64,000 nucleotides of DNA from Manduca sexta. Lineage: Eukaryota > Arthropoda > Insecta > Lepidoptera > Sphingidae. Position numbers and translations under genes: made by a program. The stretch covers positions 8,928,001 through 8,992,000 of the forward strand of contig NC_051130.1 of NCBI RefSeq assembly GCF_014839805.1, written 5' to 3'. Shown here piece by piece: positions 47,901-59,158 of this stretch (position 1 is the first letter of the stretch; each line of letters opens with the position of its first letter). Below the pieces are notes generated by a model, which did not search any database, was not told where the DNA came from, and was given only the letters and a program-made list of their open reading frames with translations.

Positions 47901-50900
47901 AAAAAAGAAAACAGTTATGTAGTAGGTCCCTACTATACTATACATATTAGAAAAATATATTGCAGCTACTATAGATATTAGAAAAATATATTGCAGCATC
48001 ATAATTTTAAATTCTTAAATATACTAAATGTAGAGCTCAGGAAACTCGTGGTTGATGAAAGCTCTTTATAAGCAATTAACATGGTTTCATTTTTAATAGC
48101 ACATTGCAGAGACCTTCCAATGTATGCATTTTGTGGATATATGAGATTTCGACACACCCTATTCCGAACAACTACATACGAGTTGCTAACGGAGAGTCAA
48201 AAGGTAAATATAATTGATTAAACATCAAGTAATAACGATTAGTTGCTAGGTATTACTCGAATGGTGGATTGTCGTTTGATTCAAAGCTAAAATTAGCATT
48301 ATTAATGATTTAAAATGTGGTTTCAGCACGAAATGCACGCTCGTGCCTTGCTGTATTTAGAGCGATATACGCGTAGGTGTCTGAGTTGCGGTGCTGGCTG
48401 TTTCAGTAAACTCCTTGGCCTGCGCTGTGATGATGTATGCATTTTTTTTACTGCTTCTAATAGGGGCGATAGGGTATGGTTGTCTCACGGGTAGATTGTC
48501 ATAAAGACTATAATAGAAAACAGAACTATTGAACCAATTTATTGATCAGCGTAGAATGATCGCAATAGCAACATCTTCCTCCCTAATTGACATCAGCACG
48601 CTCTGAAATGCTGTACTTGAGATACACGCGATTGCTTTTTTCAGACTGTGAAGTATTTTTTTTTGCATCTTAACAATATAACCTTTTCGTATATTCATGT
48701 TTACAAATGTGTTCCTTTTTTGCTTCCCTTTTTTCATACATCATGAAATATTTTTGAAATAGATTCCGTATGAGAAATAATCTTTATTTCTTTTAAAACT
48801 AAAATAAAAACTCTATCTAGTGACATATAAATCGTGTTGCCAAAGAACATGGTATAAAAATGCGAAAGAAAATAAAAGTGGCCTTTCTTACCCGACCTCC
48901 TCTGCAACGGAATGATTAGAGGAGTAAGCGACTACTTTGATAGTTAAGCACTACGTTTGCCCATAAATTACTAACTTTCAGGGTCTTATAGAAGAAAGTG
49001 AAGAGTTGAAACGTACTCGGCTCCAGATATGCGCGTTGAGTGCCGAGACTAGAATACCAGGGGAACAGGAGCCGTCAATATTTGCACATGACAGCATGTC
49101 TGACTTTACAGTAAGTGGAGTTAGAGCTGTAATTAATAAATTAATCTCACCTTTGAGTAGGATCTTAAGTAGACGTTAATTTATTTAATGAGTTATTTAA
49201 TTAACCAAGCTTAAGCTGTAATTTAAGAGCGTGTTCTCAGCTGAGTCGGCGTTGTTTAATAAATAATCACAGTTGTCAAAATCCGTTATATTGTAACTTA
49301 AGATATCATTAGAGTTCATCTTAACATGGGTTTATTTAATACCGAGTATCTTAAGATGCTGATTTTAATTTGACAGCGGCTCAGATATCGTACTTCAGAG
49401 CGGAACTGAGTTGCATCTATTCATACGGCCCTAAGTATTGTAAAACTATGTGAGTGTGGGATTGTTTCTCAGGCTGAGGTTGAGCAGTTATAAATGGTTT
49501 TTGAACCAAGTGTCGCGTCACGGAACTAGTGTAAACTCAGTAAAAAGCGCACTAATAACGTATTAGCGTGAGCTTATGTTAGTTTAGAAATTTAAATAAA
49601 ACGTATAATAATATACACCGAGAGATTTTAATTAACAAAAAAAGGGGTATGTAGTGGTAAGCCATTATAAATTGCAGTTAGAATTTTTGTTTATAAGTAA
49701 ATCCCAGGCACATTAAAAACTACAAATTAATTATTGATTAATGGAGACTAGAAAACCAGAACTATGAATCAATGAACTTTGATCAAAATTACCTAATTGG
49801 GGATAGTTTTATGACATCGTCTTTTTACAAATTATGTATTCAGTAACGGCAGCAGATGACGCCATTTTTTTTGTAATTAAATTAGTCGTGTATTTATTTA
49901 TCATTGCGCGCTATGGATTATAAAAACCGCTCTTTCGTATTATCGAGAAGCAGGCACGCTATACTAGGCGTCTCTACCTTCCGTGGGCAAAGGGCATCTA
50001 ACATAAAACATGTTTTACATCGACTACATTGTATTTTTTTTTAATAATTCCTTTTTTTCTAGTATAACTTGAGTACGGTGTCTAGCTTTGAATTATTGGA
50101 GACGGAAGGCACAGTATTAAGTCGTATTCTAGGTAATTGTCTCTTTGTATCTTAGCTTTATACGAATATATTTAGCCATATTTTAGAAAGATTTTCAGTT
50201 ATTACTTATTAAACATTGTCTTAATTAAAATATTAAAAAGCACTGATTTTAATTAACAATTATCTGTATATAACTTTGGTGCAACAAATTGTTAGAAATT
50301 GAGGGATAAAACTATCAGATTATTTATTAATTATAGTGTTTTATTCTAATACCTTTGAACAATGAGCCGAGAAAGTCGCTTGCCTGACAGACTTTTAATT
50401 AACTATTGAGTCGTTTTTAATATACGATCGGGATTGGAATCGTTTATTGAAAAGGACGGATAGGCGGTAATTAGTTTTAAATAAAAATTTAATTTAAAAA
50501 CCAAGTTTTAATAAAAATATCAGAGTAATAAACAAAGTTTGTTATATCAAATAGTAAACTATTTTTCAATTTTTTTGTTTTTATTTCATTTTGCTAATAG
50601 AAATTGATTTGCAGACAGCAAGGGTGTAAGAGAGTCCACCACGGTGCAGATTTATCGCAAAGATAAGAGAGTCCGTTCCTTCTCGTCTTTAGTGGTGGAA
50701 CATTGCGAATGTCTATCTATTTTGTTATCTGTCTATTGTCAAATCATAGACCATTGCCGAGGCGCTGGTAAATGTTTCATTGTTACTTAATTCCTATTTT
50801 TAAATATATTTATAAAATAATATAATAGTGTAAAATAGAGCGCCCATTGGTCCGGTGCGCACCTCGGTGTTCCACTCAAACCCGCAACAAAAATCTAAGT

Positions 50901-53900
50901 ATGTAATTTTTGATTCGATAAATACATGATATAGAATAAATAACATACATGAGTTAGTTAGGAATTGGAATTTATACTTGGTTACGGTGATAGGTTCATA
51001 GCCATAAGCTTGGCGAAAATTGGCGCACTAGATACGCCACTGCCTATCCTTTCACACATAAGAGGCGTGAGTGTACGTTGCAATATAATCTCGCTCGTTG
51101 TAGAATTTGTTACACATCGCGACTCCAAAGTCCAAAATAAAATATAGGTTTATTATTTCAGGTGAATATGATAAGTTATTCGAAGCGTATCTAGAGTATG
51201 CAAACGTGAGCATCATAAACCTAAATATACCTCAAGCTATACGACTTCTGTTTGAAGTTGAGAATTTTGTTTTGGTACGTAACAAAAACCAACCTAAACA
51301 AAACGTTTTACACGCGTGTTCACAGACAATATTTAGTTAAGTAAGGACTGTTTCTTAGTGCTTTCGGCATGACAGTCTTCGATACGTAGACACAGGGTCG
51401 CTATAATTGGCTACTTTTGCTTGACTTTACTTCAGTTGGCTGTCAGATAAACAAAGCTGAACAAGGCCAAAGAAAGCTAAATTGCCTACACTGTGCGGAT
51501 GGTGCACTGTACGCACAATACATACCACCATACCATGAGGACACCCTCATAGTATGATTAGTGAATGCGAGTGTTAGGTATTATGTTGAACCCAACTCTA
51601 TTCCACCAAAGTTAAATGGGACAAAGGAGCATTGGGCGAGTTCTGTAAAGCATCTGATTACACTAAAGTGGTACTATCCAAACCTCAAGGGTTTTTTCAA
51701 TGATTACACACATTTAAAATTTATAACAAACATTCGAGTAAACTAAAATACCTAATAATGTAAAACTTTTAATATAAGAGAGTTGCTTTAACAAACGGAA
51801 ATTGGGCCCATGATTGTGTTTTAGATTACGATGCATACAATTTACAAACAATACAAAATTTATCCTATAGAACGAAAAATCCTGCACCAAAGAAATACGT
51901 AAAAGTTGGATGAAAGAGTTTCAACTGGCAAGCATTTACTCCATGCGTAGCGTCTGCATGATGGAGTCCGGAGACCTTAACGAAGCAAGAAAACAATTGT
52001 TAGAAGCCATGAAACTTTACAGCGACCCTTTCCCTACTTCAAAGTAACATTTTTTATGTATTTTTACGTAGAAGGCAAAATTACCGTACCTACTTGGCAG
52101 AACAAAATAAAACACAGAAATATATTTGGCGAATGAGCGGCAAAACATTCCATAAGTGTGAGCGATGGAGACGAAATTCTACGAAGCTGATGTTATCCTA
52201 TTGTTTTATTTGTTTCTATACCAAATGTGTCTTATTCACTCTCGAGTGTTTTATAGCACGATGTATATTTACCGTCGAATACTGTGCAACCTTTTACGAC
52301 GGTGAACCACACATACTATCTTATTATGTTGTGTACTTCTTACTCAAGTAAATCCGTAACTATGTGGAAATGTCCCATTATAACAATACGTTTTTGCTGC
52401 AAACAATGCGTGTTTGACACCAAACTTCATTTCACCATTGTATTCAAATTTCAAATCCGTCCATTGAATTTCAGACATTGGGTTCGTATACACAACATTG
52501 GTGCTTCGATCCGTCAAGCGATGACTTTGTATATTGCTCCTAACCGTTACATTGGGACGGAACGAGGAGTCGTTGGTTACTTTTATGAAGATATCGCTAA
52601 AACGCTTAATCGATTGTATCGGCTGTTTGATGTAAGGATCGCAGCTTTTTATTTTATTTGAGGCAATAGATTAGCTTGTTAGGTATAACAATCATGTAGT
52701 TGAAAGTTCGTTTTAGATTTAGGTTAGTTTTCGTCTGCATTCAATTCAATACATTTTAGATTTTATAAATAATTAGGTTCAACCTACTCTGGGATTTGCG
52801 AGAGAAATTTGAGAGATTTTTATGGGATAAAACCCTACAATCATTAGTGATATACCATAATATAACACGCATATTAATTTCGTACATTGTTATGATCTTA
52901 TTTAACAGGAATGCAATGAAACAGAGAATGCGACTCTAGCTGCCAAATGCGCTTTAAATTACGCCTTGCGGACAAATTCTAACTTCCGCCTACTTTGCGT
53001 TTGTTACGGCAATATGATCGCAACATATCGACAAAAACAAAAAGTAAGCAATATGTAGTATCATCCTTGAATGTAAAATAATTTAATATGCTCCACACAA
53101 AAAAAATGTAACTTTTGTTGAACACAATGTCCAAAATGCGTGCTGATTTAATTAAAAAGTAAGATCTAAATATAATTTAAACGAACTAACACTCTTCCAA
53201 ATCGTGGAACTTCTGTTTAGCAAATCAAACCTACTAAGATAATTCACTACTTCAATTAATTGATGATCAATTGGTTCTTAGTCTGCCAACAGTTAATATA
53301 ATTATGCTTAAATGAATGGATCAAATGTCTATAGTTTTCGATGTGCGTGAAACTGGAGAAACGCGCGATGGATTTGTGTCACCGCAAGCGAGGCCAATTG
53401 GACGTCACAGAAGTGCATGCCGTCTGCTACCTATACACCAGCATATTCTTGTTTTAGTTAGTTTTTATCATTTATATCTACACATCACGCTTTTAGCCTT
53501 TTGAGAGGTAGGCAGACGTGTTATCACAGCCGCATTTCAGCTACGTTAGGTCCTCTGTACTTATTGGCAGGCGTGTTACTGTTTACAGATCACAATTCTG
53601 AATTCCGAGCTTATACTACACAGATTTTTTTTATCCGACCTGTGGATGAAACCCGAGACCTTAGCACGAGAAACGTACTGTGATACGCCATTGAGGACGT
53701 CATTGTTAATTATGTAGTTTTATTCATATTCATTGTAGTTATTCAATAGTTCCTGAGATTAGCGCGATCAAATAAGCAAACTCTTCAGCCTTATAATATT
53801 AGTATATTCTACGCTGAAGAGCAGACATATAGTTCCTTTTTTATTTTATTTTGCAATATTATCAAGCTTTACAAATACCAAACAATAGGTATGTAGACAT

Positions 53901-56900
53901 ATTTTCTAACTCAACAAAATATTTTTTAGCGTAGAATATGGTAAAAAGATGGAGAGCCTTGAATTTGGGCTGTCAGTGATGCACATGATGTCCGGTCTAA
54001 CGGATCTGAATACGCGACAAATGTTGGTGCTATGGATGTTGAAGCTCCTGCTCTCAGATCTGAGAATACACGACATGGTCGCCATAATGAGAGAGTTCTT
54101 TTACATGACCGATCATTATGACTTGAGCTGTAAGTGCCATTTTGCATTGCGCTAGTTTCGACATAAGAATCTTATAGTAACAGGGTAATGTCATTACATT
54201 ACAATAAATAAATGTTTCTGCCTTACGATATGATGAAAAAATAATCTAAATAAGTCACCTGTGGTCACGTTGAACAAAATCTGATTGGTAAATTTTGGCG
54301 ATCAGTCCAGTTCCAACAAGCCGGCATAATTGTGTCAACTGCCGAGGGGTGGTCAGTCGACATTCTATTGGATTCTCCAATTACCATCAGATGCAGTGGG
54401 GTCACTTCGGCGTGCACGTATAAAAAATAAGATAGCAATTGAGATCGTTTGTATTTCGTACGTTATCCCTTTGTCGACAGTTTTTTTGAAATGCATTATT
54501 AACATTTCCTTCGAAGAGTAATTTCAAATTGTGTTTCAGCTGAGACTTGGTACTATTTCTACGCAATGATGATAATGCTAGACACAGGCTATTGCGTGGA
54601 GTCTTACGGCACGTGCGAAAAGTTTTATATAAAAAGAGGTGATGCTATATTGAGGTCTAAAACCCCAGAAGCCGCTTGGAATTTCTTCGTATGCATGTGG
54701 TTAATGTGAGACAAATTTTACTCTATATCAGAATACGTAGTTATTGAAGTAAAACTTCTTTACGCACGCTTGCATTGAGGAGCAAGCTGGTGATTGCGAA
54801 GCGAGAGCGTTACGAAAAGCGTGATCGGGCGAGGCGAATGGAAGTTGAGAGGGAGATATACATGTATGTATTCTACATAATATATATATATATATATACA
54901 TAGGTACATATAGATGGAGCTAAAGAAGTTTTACTTCAGTCGTGTGGTGTAAATCACACACTTTTTTTTCTATTTTGAAACGTGGTGGGTAAATGATAAT
55001 AATTTTCTTTGTAGAACCATTAGGATCGGAGCATGGGAGAGATCGATATTGTGGGAAGAAAAAATAAAGCAAATAATGTCGATGAAATTCGAACAACACG
55101 AGTTCAACATAATGATGTTGGTGAGGTTAGTGGAAGGGTTGCTGATAACTTTAGTGAATGAGGTACGAATTGCGATTAATTCTTTTTGGGTGTAATATAA
55201 TTGAAACGATAAAAATGTTGATTAAATAATTAAATTAATGAATAAATAAATACCAGATGGATAACAGAAATATAAAGAAGATAATAATCTTGGAAAAGGC
55301 GGTGAAGGCAATGTTTATAGATTTGTGCAGAGCGTGCAAGCGTGCTCCTATGTATAAACCAAGGTAGATGTGTGCATATAAAATTTTACTACCCAGCGCA
55401 TTTAAAAATACAAAGTACACATATTAAATATGTATATATTAAAAATATACATATAAACATTATCACGCGAGCTAAATAAGAGGTCATCCATTTGAGAAAT
55501 TTTTCTACAATACGAATGAAAGTGTGATATTTGCTAGCTTGACTATCGCATTCTTATAATTAAAATAACAATGTCACGGTAAATTACTTCAAATAGTTTG
55601 GACATTTACATAACTTTCGATGTAGCATTTTTAGTGCACAGCTATTCAGTCATTTATAGCCATAATTGAACATACCTATATACACTAGTATCGAGCAGTC
55701 AGCAGATGTACTTAAGTTGAATGTCGCCGGATGCGGGCCGCTTCAAATAGAGCGATCTGGAAATATTTGGGGGCGGGCCGTGTTCAGCAGTGGAGATCCT
55801 GCGGCTGATGATGATGATGACTTAAGTTGAATGCTTTATTTTTAGATATCAGCTATTGTTCGCCTATCACCATTACATAGGAGGGCGGAAGCTACGAGCG
55901 TATAGTTATTTGAACAAGGCTCGGGAAACGGCGAAACAGTGCTCGCACGGCACTCTCATGATTTGGGCGGAACATACGAGAAATGTCAGTATTTTTTTAT
56001 TCTTTTTTTTACGGCACGGCCTGTCCTCATTGCATCTGATGGTAAGTGGAATGGGGTCCAATAGAATGTAGACTGACGGGAATGACGGTCTGTCCTCACT
56101 GAATCTGATAGTAAGTGGAGTAGGTCGCTGACAAGAGATGATTACGCCTCGGCAGGCGACACAATTATGCCGGCCTGTTAGAACTGTATATACACAGGCT
56201 GGTCACGGAATGTGATACATTTACGTGGGCCACTATAGCGGGTTTTAACACATTGTGTACGGTGGTCGCTATGCGAGCGGATATAAAATATATCTTATCA
56301 CCAGCAATAACGTAATTAACTTGGTTATTTATGTTGATCTGTTATTAATATTTTATGAATGCTTGAGTGGCAATCGCGACCTATGGTCCTTAATTGGGTA
56401 GACAAGATTGCCTTTAGCTTAAACTTAACGTTTTCGGCGCACGTAGATTGTATGTAGTCAGCCACAGCGGAACAGATACACAATTTCAAATCGTATTTAA
56501 ACTTATGTCATGGTATGAGCAAATAATTTTTCTCTGCTAAAATATTTCTATTGAAGTTAACGTGTAGAACTGATTTGAAGTTTTGGCTTTGAGTTACTTT
56601 TGTTGCTGACTGGACTTTCTATACGAATAGGCAAAGGCAATGATATACGTTTTAAGGTAAGTAGTAACTTCAGATATATTATTTTTTCTTATATACAATT
56701 TGCATGCTCCACCTATATTTGGCACTTAGCTAGGCTGATTTGTAGGTATTATGATTTTAATGTATTGTATGTTAGTGATCAATAAAAAAAAGCATTTCCT
56801 GTCATCTGACTGACGTAACTACAGCCTTGACATCGTGTAATTTTCTCGCCACGAGCTCGTAAATCACTAATTAGTGAGACCGCTAAAGAGACCTTTAAAT

Positions 56901-59158
56901 ATTAAGTGGAGGTTGATTGACTCAAGGCAGGTGCAGTACAGGCAACCGTTTTATTACTTGATATGAATTAGGGCGCTGGTATTTATGAACTTTAATGTGG
57001 TATAGGTAAAGTTCGTTTTAGTCCTTAACCTTTTTTTTATTTTTTAATAAGCAGCGACCTGCAATTTTCACATGACAAATATGTTAACTTGGCACGTATT
57101 TTTACAAATGGGTAATAATTCCCAAAAAGTATTGGGCTATAAGACCCGGGGAATCCCAGAGCGACTGTTTGTAAAGGAATTATTGACAGAGCGGATTTCT
57201 AAAACTATAACATAGATACAGATAATGAACACAAATGACCTATAAAATTTTGTATTTTTAGCTAAATATTTATCTAAATGTGCAAAGAGATTAAAATATT
57301 GTAAATACTTATGCAGTATGCCTATTCTTTTGGACTTGCCAGATGATATACATATATTTCGCTGTTGATCGACTAAATTTCTTCCACCTAAAAATATTTT
57401 TCTTAGATATTTGAGGAGAACTTCCAACTCCACATGGCAATCTGCGTCCGTTTGCATTTTCTATCTCAACGGTTAAAATATATTAATTACTTTATGTAGA
57501 TATGTGTAAATTCGGCAAAACCCCGAAAAACTTTTGATCATTAAAAAACCACCTCATTATTAAAATAGTTAAAGTACAAAGAACTGACATGCGGATATAA
57601 ATTAAGAGCCTTAGTAATAAAGGTTTTATGCGAAGGTAATAGTTATACGGTGTTTTGTCTTGCTATGTTGAGTGGAATTAATCATGAGAGGAAGCGAGAC
57701 AAAACATCGTATAACTATTATAGACGTAGGTATACAGCGCTTATGTCTTTAAGTATGTATAGAGTAAAGACTATATAGTAGGATAAGAATGAATATGAAC
57801 CATAATACAAAAATAGAACAGTGGATGCCATTGTAATAGCTATTTGCTTGCTCAGTGGGTTTATTCTTCTTCTCTTATAGGTACATCCTGCATAAACTCC
57901 CACGCAATGCCATTCAAACAAACGGAAAATTAAAATGACCTCAGTATGAAGACAATGATCATAACTGAATAGAGCGTAATCTTATTGTCTCTATTGTCAA
58001 AAATTGCGTGATTCATGAACCGGATCAAATTTAATAGCTATTAATGTTGTCTTATCTATTTTTGAACTCGAGTCTTTTCTAGAGTGCCTCAGCTTAACGA
58101 TGATGGTCTTATCCAACAGTATACTTTAGCGACAGACTCTTCCTTGAAGAACTCAGTATCAAATTTAGTGTTCACTCATGCAGAATATTACGTATCAAAA
58201 GCCGCGTCCAATCGTTGGTGTTGAAATATTTGACTCGTTTCTGTCATTAGATTACGAACAAATCTTTTGGTCTAGACTAGGGGAAGCGATCGTATATAAA
58301 TAAAGGTAGTGCCCATAGTAAAATTTTAGTAGCTATCTATTCGAAATTTATGAAAAAAAAATTACCATCGTATTTCTGCAATTTTTATTTTTATTGTTTG
58401 CTCCGTGTTCGGGGCACCCTGTATACGATATAGCGACTGAGTTAACGACCACTAAAAATGAAGCATTACAAATGTAATTTAATAAGGAAAATTTGTTAGT
58501 TAAATATTTTTAAAAAGACCTAAAATTCTTAAAAATAAATGTTCATATTTCTGCCTGTAACTAGTGTGCAGTATGGAACGGATGCTCAAGGCTATTTGCT
58601 CGTGTGTGGGCTTCAACATGCATTATTTTAAAACCTAATGTTATTGTGACAGGCCTGTCCTTTACGTCTATTATATTTTTTTGATTCTACTCGCGTGCCG
58701 CTGGTTCGATATCTTTGGCTTAGACCAAGAAAAATGCAATCATTTGTAATGTCCTTCAAGATTGATATTATTTTTTTTACAGCACTGGAAAGGAACCCTG
58801 AGTCCCAAATATATAGATTATTGGGCGAATCACGTTGAGCCCGATAATTTGCTGGATTATAGAGATTTTCATCCAGGTAAAAGCAAAATTGTGCCCTACA
58901 CCTTACCTCTGCCAAGGGATTTGGAAAAATGAACCAATTTAATAATTATTATGTGTTTCTTCTCTGTTAGATGCTATGAGTTACATTTTAAGGTATTTAC
59001 ACTATGAAGTTGAATGCAATAAATACCTTTCTAATATTTGTTTTTGTTTCTCTTTTTTGAGCACTATCGTAATAAACATTAACCTACCTACTATTGATAA
59101 TGTTGGTTCGATCAGGTTCAACAATATGTGTATTTTTGTGCAAATTGGATACCCATAA
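36442..59158 (+). CDS. ADCY10: Soluble adenylyl cyclase (adenylate cyclase type 10)-like
   Basis: Bicarbonate-responsive cyclase that makes cAMP from ATP. It has tandem class III cyclase domains, an NTPase-like region and a long helical-repeat C-terminus. I place 38 exons that all join in phase (5355 nt, about 1784 residues; human 1610). Exon 1 is 36442-36466 (MTDTEYNE) and its junction with 36699 gives a codon-perfect GYDSKS. Order: cyclase C1 about residues 67-283, C2 about 331-546, NTPase region 546-874, then the helical part. Exon coordinates are in the following four block entries. Metal-binding Asp (MFIDVSGFTEL, KFSGDAF) and the C2 EYTVIGPAVNKAARLM are conserved, so catalysis is plausible. 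Several donors are weak (GTTGGT, GTTGTA, GTTTTA), and the last exon is the least certain. The gene runs in tandem behind nito. Confidence 0.9.
38265..38385 (+). repeat. SINE family A fragment in sAC intron 5
   Basis: TCGGCGGCATACTTATATTGCGG, then GGTTCCGGGTTCGATTCCTGTC (B box), then a TTGGATGTTTTATTCAGTATCC body. Confidence 0.55.
39290..41102 (+). other. sAC exons 8-11: cyclase domain C2
   Basis: Exons 39290-39509, 39857-40050, 40546-40619, 40945-41102. Signatures: PVLRAVDNDEPMDFLTEVR, LVNKVSMFDKDMMFLVVFGL, ITTVSIGVTSG, then TYCGVVGHVLRREYTVIGPA and VNKAARLMISYPNKVTCD. The Thr, Asn and Arg known to act in catalysis in the human enzyme are present in the EYTVIG...VNKAAR block. The domain ends at KPLKGIAKPGPIYEF. 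The exon 11 donor (GTTGGT) is weak. Confidence 0.88.
41547..41595 (+). repeat. Short tandem repeat
   Basis: Four imperfect copies of CTTGATGC(A/G)(C/T)T(C/T) in a row (CTTGATGCACTCTTGATGCG...), just after exon 12 of sAC. Confidence 0.7.
42160..43280 (+). mobile_element. Helitron(s) with internal tandem array, in sAC intron 13
   Basis: Starts CTATACTATTATATAAAGCTGAAG followed by GTTT repeats and ends CGCGGGCGGAGCCGCGGGCAAAAGCTAGT. A second Helitron-like 5' start (ATATTATAAAACAAAGTCC) occurs at about 43088, so it may be two elements, one inserted beside or into the other. Confidence 0.72.
42223..42960 (+). repeat. Tandem array, 6 units of 123 bp
   Basis: TAATCTCAGGAACTACC recurs at 42223, 42346, 42469, 42592, 42715 and 42838, exactly 123 bp apart each time. 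Units share TTGGATAG, CTATAGGCTATATATCATCACGCTATGACCAATAGGAGCGGAGCAGTAATG. Confidence 0.9.
46989..47310 (+). repeat. tRNA-derived SINE (family B), full length
   Basis: Starts GCGGCGATAGCCTAGTTGGG, B box GCAGGTTCAAATCCC, then ACACACCTCTGACTTTT, and ends ATACAGGGCTGATATTATTATTA. In sAC intron 20. Confidence 0.82.
47334..47396. repeat. Inverted repeat next to a SINE
   Basis: ACGTCTACGCTA (47334-47345) and TAGCGTAGACGT (47385-47396) are perfect complements, separated by 39 bp. Confidence 0.75.
47947..47998 (+). repeat. Short direct duplication
   Basis: ATATTAGAAAAATATATTGCAGC occurs twice back to back (about 47945 and 47976). Confidence 0.7.
53484..53695 (-). repeat. SINE family A, strongly decayed
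   Basis: ACATCACGCTTTTAGCC at the left, decayed middle, and TACGCCATTGAGGACG (cf. TACGCCACCGAGGCAG) at the right. It directly follows sAC exon 31. Confidence 0.55.
53750..53805 (-). mobile_element. Helitron 5' fragment
   Basis: The reverse complement reads ACTAATATTATAAGGCTGAAGAGTTTGC...GCGCTAATCTCAGGA, the same 5' end as the element at 42160. Confidence 0.6.
54295..54430 (+). repeat. Interspersed repeat family C fragment
   Basis: CAGTCCAGTTCCAACAAGCCGGCATAATTGTGTC...TACCATCAGATGCAGTGGGGTCAC...TGCACGTATAAAAAATAA matches 11930-12056. Confidence 0.65.
55735..55820 (+). repeat. Probable non-LTR element 3' tail with (ATG)n
   Basis: GGGCGGGCCGTGTTCAGCAGTGGAGATCCTGCGGCTGATGATGATGATGA is a GC-rich piece ending in a trinucleotide run, typical of a truncated LINE tail. 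It lies directly before sAC exon 36. Confidence 0.5.
56013..56290 (-). repeat. Interspersed repeat family C, with a duplicated 3' part
   Basis: The complement matches 11870-12056 (AACCCGCTATAGTGGCCCACG; CAGGTGCAG-like end). The CTGATGGTAAGTGG segment occurs twice (about 56037 and 56106). Confidence 0.65.
57637..57720 (+). ncRNA. Candidate hairpin RNA in sAC intron 36 (miRNA-like or small MITE)
   Basis: Arms 57637-57664 and 57693-57720 (28 nt each) pair along their whole length around a 28-nt loop. The only two positions that are not Watson-Crick are G:U pairs when the plus strand is read as RNA, the sense strand of the host gene. The size (84 nt) fits a pre-miRNA, but a small inverted-repeat transposon is equally possible. 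I know of no matching miRNA. Confidence 0.35.

Larger units (their letters stand above)
55985..58782. other. sAC intron 36 (longest intron of the gene)
   Basis: A 2.8-kb intron without a convincing exon. It holds a minus-orientated repeat copy at about 56013-56290 and a strong hairpin at 57637-57720. Flanking exons join in phase 0, so none need be missing. Confidence 0.65.
46168..59158 (+). other. sAC exons 19-38: long helical C-terminal region
   Basis: Exons 46168-46309, 46641-46781, 47587-47736, 48100-48203, 48327-48434, 48982-49110, 50063-50132, 50615-50767, 51162-51274, 51871-52043, 52475-52631, 52909-53043, 53335-53450, 53930-54129, 54540-54705, 55015-55162, 55257-55363, 55846-55984, 58783-58876, 58971-59158. 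Matches to the human tail include LTPFEKMLLKCGSVLGDVFS, FRHTLFRTTTYELLTESQK, ESGDLNEARKQLLEAMKLY (TPR-like) and LLFAYHHYIGGRKLRAYSYL. The last exon may be shorter: a donor-like AAG|GTATTT occurs at 58990-58995. Confidence 0.78.

Noticed and set aside
53316..53504. 62-codon plus-strand ORF starting MDQMSIVF
   Set aside because: Wrong frame of sAC exon 31; the frame FSMCVKLEKRAMDLCHRK joins both neighbouring exons.
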